Shown here: one piece after another, positions 1 through 5,319 of the stretch
Numbering within the stretch: the stretch's first letter is position 1
Layout of the letters: each line of letters starts with the position of its first letter
Source of the DNA: an uncultured archaeon
GTDB lineage: Archaea > Thermoproteota > Nitrososphaeria > Nitrososphaerales > CALBXV01
Reading direction: 5' to 3'
NCBI GenBank assembly: GCA_937890045.1
Contig: CALBXV010000104.1
Location: 1-5,319, forward strand
Length of the DNA stretch: 5,319 nucleotides
The notes under the pieces: generated by a model
Told to the model about the DNA's origin: nothing
Database searches by the model: none
The model's input: only the letters and a program-made list of their open reading frames with translations
Translations under genes and position numbers: made by a program

Positions 1-584
1 CCATTTTTATAATTACCAATTTTCCATTCTTTACCATCTGGATGCCATTCTTTATAATTTCCACTTAACTTTCCATTACTATAATTTTCTTCCTTTCCCA
101 CCTTTCCATGATCACTCGTATAAATCCATTTGCCTGTTTTTTTATTATCTTTATATTGACCATCAAGAATAATTAAATCACCATTTAATTCAGTATATTC
201 ACCATCTAATTTTCCATTTTTATAATTTAATTCACCACATTTTTTTCCAGAACTCTCATCAAAATTAATCCATTTACCATCCTTTTTACCATTTTTATAT
301 TTCCCCTGATATTCCCTTTTTCCATTATCATAATAATAAACCCATTCACCAACTTTTTTATCATTTTTATACTGACCCTCGTGTTCTAACACTTCATCAT
401 ATCTCCACCTTTTAGACTTACCATCCTTTTTACCATTTACATAGATTTGTTCATCCCACTGATTTCCATCATCATGCCAAGCCTTCCAAGTTCCTTCTTT
501 TAAACCACTTTTATGTTCCCTATAAGAACTCATTTGTCCGTTAGAATGATACAAAATCCATTTACCATCTGGTTTACCTTCTTT
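1..584 (-). repeat. Tandem MORN-type coding repeats
   Basis: Eight full units of about 23-24 residues start near residues 58, 81, 105, 129, 153, 178, 201 and 225 of the encoded protein, and a ninth starts at 249. Most units open with Y-K-N-G-K or a variant and carry a D-G-K-W-like turn. At DNA level most units have diverged. However, an identical 21-base block coding for N-G-K-K-D-G-K plus flanking bases occurs at 274-294 and 418-438, 144 bp (48 codons, two units) apart and in frame. This suggests fairly recent duplication or recombination within the array. Confidence 0.85.
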
Positions 585-755
585 CAAAGTATATTTTTGC
601 CAAAGTTGTTCATTACCATGATTATATGAATGATTTCCATCAGTAATATCTAATTCACAATCCTTAACATCATGAGTATACCACTCTATTTTAATAATTT
701 TTCCATCATTATCATAGTATATATATTCACCATGCATTTCCTTAAAACTTGTCAT
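1..755 (-). CDS. MORN/YwqK-type repeat protein, C-terminus cut by window edge
   Basis: The frame is open from an ATG at 755-753 to the left edge, giving 251 complete residues and no stop. From about residue 58 the protein is a tandem array of roughly 23-24-residue units with the core Y-x-N-G-K-x-D-G-x-W followed by a short aromatic strand and D/N-G-K. This is the pattern of the MORN_2 (toxin-antitoxin YwqK-like) family. At least eight units are visible and a ninth begins. Residues 1-57 are a more degenerate lead-in. There is no signal peptide or membrane segment. The start overlaps the end of the upstream glycosyltransferase gene by 14 bp. A purine run (GGAAAGAG) lies four bases before the ATG, while the next ATG (737-735) has no proper spacing from its AAGGAA, so the first is preferred. 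Proteins of this repeat family usually have unknown roles; a structural or binding role is only a guess, and an antitoxin function should not be assumed from the family name. Confidence 0.85.
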   Translation of the reverse strand, partial: MTSFKEMHGEYIYYDNDGKIIKIEWYTHDVKDCELDITDGNHSYNHGNEQLWQKYTLKEGKPDGKWILYHSNGQMSSYREHKSGLKEGTWKAWHDDGNQWDEQIYVNGKKDGKSKRWRYDEVLEHEGQYKNDKKVGEWVYYYDNGKREYQGKYKNGKKDGKWINFDESSGKKCGELNYKNGKLDGEYTELNGDLIILDGQYKDNKKTGKWIYTSDHGKVGKEENYSNGKLSGNYKEWHPDGKEWKIGNYKN

Positions 756-1524
756 TATACTCTTTCCATATTGGATAAAATTTTAAATTATTTTTATCCC
801 ATTGTGCAGAAAATCTACCAAAATGAACACTAATAATTCCTTCTTCAAAATAATCTCTGTCATCATAAAAATCTTCTTTTAATAAATCAGAATCCCAATT
901 AAGTTCTTCATGTCTATCATAAAAATTGATAAACTCTCCCCCTAAATCATACCAATCAATCGGCATATTCAAAATACTCTGAGCCAAAGTAAGTTCATTA
1001 GTAATACCATGAAATACATGGTATTCATAATAACAATTCATTAATTTATCAAACATATTATCTTTAACCATATCTTTAGGATTAATTAACATATAACACG
1101 CCTGAAACGATTTCTCTTTATTAAACTTTTTAAGAAGTTTCTTATTTACTCCACTAAACTGTTTTTCAAACGGTAAACCATCTTCTTTGGCATAAAATGA
1201 TTTATCTCTGTCTTCTAATTTTAAATCAATTTTATTAAAAAATAATACATCTAAATCTGAATAAAAAACCCAATCCCATTTAGTAAAATATTCTGTAAAT
1301 AAATAAAATGAATAAAAATCAGGATGTCCACATCCAAGTATTGTTGGGGCAAAAAATACCTCGATTCCTCTATCAGTAAATTCTGTAAAATCGTATGAAT
1401 CTTTATCTTCTTCTGGAACCATTAAAAGAAAATCTCCATCCCATTTATCTTTTACATTATAAAACAGACTTTTTGAATAGGGAATATACTCTTTATTTGC
1501 TAATGCTACAAAAACCTTTTTCAT
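742..1524 (-). CDS. GT8-like family glycosyltransferase (DXD type)
   Basis: This 260-residue protein looks like a GT-A fold, metal-dependent glycosyltransferase that moves a sugar from a nucleotide-sugar donor. It opens with a short beta strand (KKVFVALAN, residues 2-10) and a helix typical of the nucleotide-binding half. A D-L-D metal/nucleotide motif follows at 90-92 in the context FYSDLDVLFF. Residues 141-150 (QACYMLINPK) resemble the G-x-M-L-I-N segment of GT8 (glycogenin-like) enzymes, G173-N186 resembles their acidic helix region, and HFGRFSAQWD (234-243) resembles the C-terminal His-x-Gly metal-binding segment. There is no signal peptide or membrane segment, so it should be cytoplasmic. 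Its ATG directly follows the TAA of the upstream gene (TAAATG) and has no strong Shine-Dalgarno site, which points to translational coupling. Donor sugar and acceptor cannot be read from the sequence. The glycosyltransferase call is firm; the GT8 assignment is moderate. Confidence 0.82.
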   Translation of the reverse strand: MKKVFVALANKEYIPYSKSLFYNVKDKWDGDFLLMVPEEDKDSYDFTEFTDRGIEVFFAPTILGCGHPDFYSFYLFTEYFTKWDWVFYSDLDVLFFNKIDLKLEDRDKSFYAKEDGLPFEKQFSGVNKKLLKKFNKEKSFQACYMLINPKDMVKDNMFDKLMNCYYEYHVFHGITNELTLAQSILNMPIDWYDLGGEFINFYDRHEELNWDSDLLKEDFYDDRDYFEEGIISVHFGRFSAQWDKNNLKFYPIWKEYNDKF

Positions 1525-2082
1525 TTAAAACGACTCTGCTAAATAACCTACCATTAAATCCTCAACAGGAAAATTCTTACTCATTCTTTTTGCAAAATTT
1601 TCTTGTCCACCTATAAATATACTTAAATCTCGTGATACCATATAAAATTTGCCTTCATAAAACTGAATATCATTTTTGATAAACTTTAAATTATAATCTA
1701 TTTCATTTTTATCATAATGTCCATCAAAATATATTTTCCATACTTCTTCCGTGTGGGGTCCTATATAATTTATTCCCCAATAATCTTTCTTTTTTATTAC
1801 TCTAAATTCATTAAGTTTAGATCTATAAGAACTCCACTTATCATCAAAAATAGTATCATCACATTTTATTAAATAATCATACTCTTTATTTTCACTACAC
1901 CACTTCATCATCTCTTGAGTTTTCATCGGTAAATCTCTATAATCTGTATGAAAATTGGCACCCCATTCTATAACCTCAATATCAGGATCGTTACAAATTT
2001 GTTCATAGAACCTTTGTTTTTTAAAATAACCTAATTGTTTTTTGTATTTAATATCAGTATAAATACAAAATAAATATTTCAT
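1525..2082 (-). CDS. GT31-like (galactosyltransferase-type) protein
   Basis: This 185-residue protein carries, in order, the short landmarks of GT31/Galactosyl_T enzymes. LIKCDDTIF (71-79) matches the family's K-x-D-D-D-x-F metal-binding motif with the third Asp replaced by Thr. YWGINYIGP (101-109) matches the following Y-x-G strand. FYMVSRDL (146-153) matches the Y-x-(L/V)-S-x-D-L segment, and VEDLMVGYLAE (173-183) matches the E-D-V-x-V-G segment that carries the likely catalytic acidic residue. It is shorter than the usual domain (about 200 residues or more) because the N-terminal part is reduced. GT31 enzymes typically transfer Gal, GlcNAc or GalNAc in beta-1,3 linkage; the sugar here is unknown. 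No membrane anchor is visible. The ATG overlaps the upstream stop as ATGA, with a weak AGGT (2094-2091) eight bases before it. The family call rests on motif reading alone, but the motifs occur in the right order. Confidence 0.7.
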   Translation of the reverse strand: MKYLFCIYTDIKYKKQLGYFKKQRFYEQICNDPDIEVIEWGANFHTDYRDLPMKTQEMMKWCSENKEYDYLIKCDDTIFDDKWSSYRSKLNEFRVIKKKDYWGINYIGPHTEEVWKIYFDGHYDKNEIDYNLKFIKNDIQFYEGKFYMVSRDLSIFIGGQENFAKRMSKNFPVEDLMVGYLAESF

Positions 2083-3092
2083 TTTATAATACCTAAATGT
2101 TTTAATACAGAATTTATTTGTTCATATTGAAAATATGCTAATGGTTTTCGTTTTTCCTCAATAATATTTAAATGTATATTATAAGAAAAATACATAGGAC
2201 CTCCAACATATGGCATAATTTCATTATATATATAACTAAATTCAACAACCTTTCCATTTATCATATCAAATTTTAAATTAGGGGTATTTAATTCATTTTT
2301 AACATCTCTTATAAATTCAATTAAATCTGAATCTAATTCTTCCTTACTTAATAATGTATCATGTGTCCTAAATCTTCTTCCATGTTTATTATTGTAACTA
2401 AATGCTGCCCAATCTCCATGAAAACTATTATAAGGAAAACTATTAGGAGAATTCCAATCTTTTGGTAACATTCTTTTATACCCATAAACTTCATTAGATG
2501 TACTGAATATAATATATTCCCATTCAAAATCAATATATTCTTGAACTACACATGGAAAAAAATTTTCATCATTATAACAATTAGAAATATATTCTTCTAT
2601 ATTATCTAAATGTTCTTTTTTCCATATACCAATAACGGCGTCTGCACCGGCACCATATGTAGATTTAATAACCGTTCCTACAGTAACATTTTTTAATAAC
2701 TCATCTAAATCATTACAAACAATACTCGGTATATGTCTATTATATTTTTTCAATAATTCAAGTTGTCTTATTTTATCATCATAATAATAATAAGTCTTTT
2801 TATTTGGCCACATATTTTCACCATAAAAATCATATAACCTATCAAAACAACATGAATGTTTGGTACTGTCCTCATATGCCTGAGCAAATCGACCTATAAA
2901 ATAATCACCTTCCAATTCATACTTATCCGAATAATCTGCATAATCAGTTAATTTATATGGAATATCATTAGATTTTAATATTTCCTCAAACTTTGGACTA
3001 TACAAACCCCACAACGCTGGTGCTAAATGATTTTTATATTCAACTCCATCTGGAAGTTCATAACATTTATTATCTTTATGTACTATAACCAT
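2079..3092 (-). CDS. ATP-grasp-like ligase
   Basis: This 337-residue protein has the layout of an ATP-grasp enzyme, a family that makes amide or peptide-type bonds through acyl-phosphate intermediates. Residues 1-95 would be the pre-ATP-grasp part. DDK (105-107) followed by a helix and a Pro (IPS, 121-123) is the usual entry. VIKSTYGAGAD (141-151) looks like the lysine plus glycine-rich ATP loop. VVQEYID (182-188) supplies the hinge-type Gln-Glu, and EVYGYKR (201-207) the strand with the substrate-contacting Arg. FDMINGKVVEF (275-285) gives the Asp and Glu magnesium ligands (D276, E284). The common E-x-N pair is E-F-S here, with the next Asn at 290, so metal binding may be altered. It starts 23 bp after the 3116-3688 gene; the only AGGG is 14 bases from the ATG, so initiation looks weak. 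Next to sugar transferases it could join an amino acid or peptide to a glycan or protein, which is an inference. Confidence 0.72.
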   Translation of the reverse strand: MVIVHKDNKCYELPDGVEYKNHLAPALWGLYSPKFEEILKSNDIPYKLTDYADYSDKYELEGDYFIGRFAQAYEDSTKHSCCFDRLYDFYGENMWPNKKTYYYYDDKIRQLELLKKYNRHIPSIVCNDLDELLKNVTVGTVIKSTYGAGADAVIGIWKKEHLDNIEEYISNCYNDENFFPCVVQEYIDFEWEYIIFSTSNEVYGYKRMLPKDWNSPNSFPYNSFHGDWAAFSYNNKHGRRFRTHDTLLSKEELDSDLIEFIRDVKNELNTPNLKFDMINGKVVEFSYIYNEIMPYVGGPMYFSYNIHLNIIEEKRKPLAYFQYEQINSVLKHLGIIK

Positions 3093-3115
3093 TTATAAAA
3101 TAAAAACCCTACATT

Positions 3116-3688
3116 TTAGAATTCGCCAGTACAAGTTGCAACCAGTATCCCGATATCAGTATTGGCTGTCATTGCTGCCGCATAATATGTAGACTGCGCT
3201 GGAGTATCAAAAAGAGGATGATAAAGTACACCTGTTGAAGTGGACGACGTAATATCGGTTATCTGTTTTACTACCAGACTATTTGACATACCAAAAAAAA
3301 CAGTGACCAGAGAATAGTTTGTCGTTAAGTCTTTTGCTAGTACATCGTTCCACCCACTTAAAGAGTACGTTGGTAACAATTGATTCGCCGGTACAGCAAT
3401 AGATTCGAGTCCGTTATCTACCTCAATTTCATACCAGGTATCTCCACCTCCTCCAAAGTCCTCTGCTCCACCATCCATTGTGTCTACTTCATCTCCCATG
3501 CCCATATCTGAGGGCAAAAAGGGGGGATCTTCACCATCATTCCTAAAGCAAGTATAAATGAAATCCCCTTCTTCTAGAGCTGATATTTTTTCTGCTTCGA
3601 AGTCTGCAGGTGAAGTCGTTTCAAAAACAACGCTTTCGAGAACAGAGGGTCTAACATAAATGCCCCTTTGGATCTGTGCACATCCCAT
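3116..3688 (-). CDS. Unrecognised protein of distinct composition, possible virion component
   Basis: I do not recognise a family in this 190-residue protein. Residues 1-60 look like a small mixed domain, and residues 61-84 form a linker rich in Gly, Asp and Met (DMGMGDEVD, then GGGG near 79-82). Residues 85-190 look beta-rich, with Ser/Thr clusters (TSSTSTG at 147-153) and small residues (YYAAAMTANT, 168-177). There is no signal peptide or membrane segment. The gene stands out: a hand count gives about 43% GC over 3121-3688 against roughly 18-30% in sampled neighbouring lines, with more C and G at codon third positions. It also has the best ribosome binding site of the window (AGGAG, seven bases before the ATG) and the largest upstream gap (38 bp). 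High expression and a two-part body with a flexible linker would suit a capsid decoration, fibre or other particle protein. Its place between glycosyltransferases makes it a candidate glycosylation target. Both ideas are inferences. Confidence 0.8.
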   Translation of the reverse strand: MGCAQIQRGIYVRPSVLESVVFETTSPADFEAEKISALEEGDFIYTCFRNDGEDPPFLPSDMGMGDEVDTMDGGAEDFGGGGDTWYEIEVDNGLESIAVPANQLLPTYSLSGWNDVLAKDLTTNYSLVTVFFGMSNSLVVKQITDITSSTSTGVLYHPLFDTPAQSTYYAAAMTANTDIGILVATCTGEF

Positions 3689-3695
3689 ATTTCTT

Positions 3696-3700
3696 CTCCT
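3696..3700 (-). promoter_or_regulatory. Strong Shine-Dalgarno site for the 3116-3688 gene
   Basis: AGGAG is followed by seven bases (AAGAAAT) and then the ATG at 3688-3686, which is close to ideal spacing and fixes the start codon. It lies in the 38-bp gap between this gene and the stop of the upstream glycosyltransferase. That gap is otherwise AT-rich and has room for a promoter, but I cannot identify one with confidence. Apart from the methyltransferase's GGAG, the other genes here have weak or no such site. Confidence 0.85.
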
Positions 3701-3726
3701 ATTAAATTAATAACTTTTCTTCACTA

Positions 3727-4398
3727 CTATAAATATCTGTCAACTAACTTTTCTGATTCTTTTTCATTCCACAAACTTCTATATAAATGAACACCATAAG
3801 AATCAAAATTATGTTCAAGTACATCTTTATATAATTCCCAATCTACTGGACAAAAATATTCTTTTGATAGAACATACTTCTCTAACTTGTTATCAATAAT
3901 AAGTTTTGTAAATAAATTAGGTCCTAAATCTCCATGTGTTATTGTTTCATATTTCAATGACAAAATCCAATCTGACCAATCATCAAATATTTTCTCCCCT
4001 TTATTTTTAGAATATAAAATACAAGTTGCTACATGATAATTTCTTGTGCTATCTCCCTGTTCTGAAAATACAAATCGTTCATTAAAATCATATGGTTTTA
4101 AACAAAACACATCCAAATCTGTATATAAACCGCCAAGTTTATAAAGTAATCGAGTTCTAAATAAATTTGAAAATGCTACTGGAGTGCCTTTTGAAACTCC
4201 ACCACCATATGTAAAATACTGATTAAGATAAACTATCTCACTTGCATTTTTTACAACTACACCGTTTGGAACTTCTATATCGTCATATATCCAAAGATGA
4301 AATTCATACCCATTCTTTATCCACGAATCAATACACAACTTTTCAAGTTCACCTAACTCTGAATCATGCCAAAATCCATTTACTACTATTTTTTTCAT
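3727..4398 (-). CDS. GT32-like DXD sugar transferase
   Basis: This 223-residue protein fits the Gly_transf_sug (DXD) / GT32 type of GT-A glycosyltransferase. The N-terminal part (KKIVVNGFWHDSELGELEKL) has the Phe-Trp and the helix that open these enzymes, followed by C-x-x-S-W (22-26) and the G-Y-E-F-H-L-W strand (30-36). The diagnostic block is at 77-102: SNLFRTRLLYKLGG, then LYTDLDVFCLKP, with the metal-binding DLD at 94-96. GDLGPNLFT (156-164) and HLYRSLWNE (204-212) match the later acceptor-side and C-terminal His-Trp segments. The length is near that of a bare catalytic domain and there is no membrane anchor. The start overlaps the upstream methyltransferase stop as ATGA and has no Shine-Dalgarno site, so translation is probably coupled. 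Known relatives act in capsule, lipooligosaccharide or glycolipid synthesis; the sugar used here is unknown. Confidence 0.85.
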   Translation of the reverse strand: MKKIVVNGFWHDSELGELEKLCIDSWIKNGYEFHLWIYDDIEVPNGVVVKNASEIVYLNQYFTYGGGVSKGTPVAFSNLFRTRLLYKLGGLYTDLDVFCLKPYDFNERFVFSEQGDSTRNYHVATCILYSKNKGEKIFDDWSDWILSLKYETITHGDLGPNLFTKLIIDNKLEKYVLSKEYFCPVDWELYKDVLEHNFDSYGVHLYRSLWNEKESEKLVDRYL

Positions 4399-5168
4399 TT
4401 AAAAATCTTATTTTTAAAAATAATTAATGTTCTCTTATTATCCTCCACCATTTCATAATTTTTATAATCTTTAAAATAATCAGCTAATCCCCAATTTTTC
4501 GTATTATCAGTTTTATTCCATGGCGAAAGGAAATCAATTTCTCTATTTAAATCAAAAAATGGGCCACCACGATTTCCAGAAAAACACATACTATCAAGCA
4601 TTAAATATTTAAAATTATTTTCCATAAACTTTGGAAATTTTTTGGTTGTGCCGATAGGAAGACATATACCAGAACACGCTAATACATCTATCGAATTATC
4701 AGGAATAACATCAGAAGGACCAATAACTTGATAGTCCTTATAAAATAAATCTTCCTTTGTTAAAGAACTCGGAATCCCCCTAAGATTATCATAATTATAA
4801 CATTTTATACCTATTTTTTTCAAAAAAATAGACAATAATCCAAAACCACATCCAAAATCAAAAAAATTCAATTTTTGAAATTTCTCTAAATTCTCTAAAA
4901 CATAATTTAAAATAAGTATGTTAGAAAGATACAATAACCTTTCAAAGTAATCAGAAATTTGTTTATCTAAATATAAATCATTAACACTTGGGTTTCGAGG
5001 TGATGGGCCCCAACTTCCAGGTGACTGATGGAAATGAGCTAAAGAAAAAGATTTTCCATATTGTAATATAAAATTTGAATAGCTATTAGCTAACTCATTA
5101 ATCCATTCTTTAGGGAAATTTTTTTCAAAGATTTTTAAATCTAAACTTACAATCTTTTCCATATCCAT
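4395..5168 (-). CDS. Class I SAM-dependent methyltransferase
   Basis: This 257-residue protein contains a Rossmann-type methyltransferase core. NFFDFGCGFG (101-110) is motif I, the glycine-rich SAM-binding loop. IKCYNYDN (121-128) ends beta 2 with the acidic residue expected to hold the ribose hydroxyls, and SIDVLACSG (159-167) is the beta 4 region. Residues 1-97 form an N-terminal extension with a Pro/Gly/Trp-rich stretch (SPGSWGPSPRNP, 49-60) that probably shapes substrate binding. The target is not evident; with glycosyltransferases directly downstream, O-methylation of a sugar is the most natural idea but is inferred. Of two close ATGs, the first (5168-5166) is preferred because GGAG (5179-5176) lies seven bases upstream; the second at 5162-5160 would be 13 away. 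It overlaps the upstream gene by 22 bp and the downstream glycosyltransferase by 4 bp, so it is part of one operon. Confidence 0.85.
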   Translation of the reverse strand: MDMEKIVSLDLKIFEKNFPKEWINELANSYSNFILQYGKSFSLAHFHQSPGSWGPSPRNPSVNDLYLDKQISDYFERLLYLSNILILNYVLENLEKFQKLNFFDFGCGFGLLSIFLKKIGIKCYNYDNLRGIPSSLTKEDLFYKDYQVIGPSDVIPDNSIDVLACSGICLPIGTTKKFPKFMENNFKYLMLDSMCFSGNRGGPFFDLNREIDFLSPWNKTDNTKNWGLADYFKDYKNYEMVEDNKRTLIIFKNKIFK

Positions 5169-5319
5169 ATAGGTTCTCCAAATAGTCCTTCTTTTTCTGG
5201 TAATATATATTCAGGTTTTCTATTAGTTTCTTCAGTTACTTTAGCAGTTCCAACACCAATACAATTCGGTCTTTTTGCCATTTCATAACCAATACAACCT
5301 TGATATTCACTATCTTTAA
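5147..5319 (-). CDS. C-terminal end of an unrecognised protein, cut by window edge
   Basis: One frame is open from the right edge to a TAA at 5149-5147, giving 56 visible residues (first complete codon at 5317-5315). The tail includes CIGYEMAKRPNCIGVGTAKV, then an acidic and charged stretch, and ends GEPIWIWKRL. I do not recognise the family. The Cys- and Gly-containing segment could be part of an enzyme fold, but nothing diagnostic is visible. The reading frame and codon use match the neighbours, and its end overlaps the methyltransferase start by 22 bp, with the methyltransferase's ribosome binding site inside it. It is therefore probably a member of the same operon rather than chance open frame. 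The other two frames on this strand have stops nearby. Confidence 0.6.
   Translation of the reverse strand, partial: KDSEYQGCIGYEMAKRPNCIGVGTAKVTEETNRKPEYILPEKEGLFGEPIWIWKRL
5176..5179 (-). promoter_or_regulatory. Shine-Dalgarno site choosing the methyltransferase start
   Basis: GGAG sits seven bases before the ATG at 5168-5166, inside the last codons of the upstream gene. The site favours the first of two ATGs that are two codons apart. Confidence 0.7.

Noticed and set aside
1395..1616. Plus-strand open frame of 73 codons
   Set aside because: It lies antisense across two well-supported glycosyltransferase genes, has no domain signal, and has the low-complexity Leu/Phe composition of an antisense shadow.
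2348..2533. Second minus-strand open frame of 61 codons within the ATP-grasp gene
   Set aside because: It is out of frame inside a gene with clear motifs and has no independent support.
3096..3118. Inverted repeat TAAAAT/ATTTTA after the 190-aa gene as a possible terminator
   Set aside because: The stem is six A-T pairs with an 11-base loop, far too weak for an intrinsic terminator, and there is no proper U-tract placement.
3517..3528. C6T5 run in the 190-aa gene as a possible programmed frameshift site
   Set aside because: The codons CCC CCC TTT TTG do not form a canonical X-XXY-YYZ slippery heptamer, and the zero frame continues to a sensible end.
3728..3735. TATAAATA on the plus strand, identical to the T4-type late promoter core
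   Set aside because: It points away from all genes in the window and is made of the last codons and stop of the minus-strand glycosyltransferase in AT-rich sequence; chance occurrence is likely.
4242..4427. Plus-strand open frame of 61 codons
   Set aside because: It is antisense to the GT32-like gene and the methyltransferase end, with no recognisable content.

Overview
The window is a compact, AT-rich block with every recognisable gene on the minus strand, so it reads from base 5319 down to base 1. Hand-counted 60-base lines in five places run about 18-30% GC. Genes abut or overlap: 22-bp, 14-bp and two 4-bp ATGA overlaps, plus one TAA|ATG abutment. The only gaps are 38 bp and 23 bp. Shine-Dalgarno sites are bacterial. 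This density, and one very differently composed gene that looks like a particle component, suggest a large tailed-phage genome, perhaps T4-like and possibly marine. That is an inference: no terminase, capsid, polymerase or other hallmark gene lies in the window, and a bacterial glycan locus is not excluded.

Layout in transcription order: (1) the C-terminal end of an unrecognised protein (5319-5147); (2) a class I SAM-dependent methyltransferase (5168-4395); (3) a GT32-like DXD glycosyltransferase (4398-3727); (4) a compositionally distinct protein of 190 aa with a strong ribosome binding site, possibly a virion protein (3688-3116); (5) an ATP-grasp-like ligase (3092-2079); (6) a GT31-like galactosyltransferase-type protein (2082-1525); (7) a GT8-like glycosyltransferase (1524-742); (8) a long MORN/YwqK-type repeat protein that runs off the left edge (755-1).

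Together this looks like a surface-glycan or protein-glycosylation cassette. Three glycosyltransferases of different sequence families could build a short glycan, the methyltransferase could cap or modify it, and the ATP-grasp enzyme could form an amide or peptide-type bond. The higher-GC gene in the middle, with the best ribosome binding site and a Ser/Thr-rich C-terminal half, is a candidate acceptor protein or simply a highly expressed structural gene next to the cassette. I saw no tRNA, CRISPR array, insertion sequence or convincing terminator. No gene-free stretch exceeds 38 bp.
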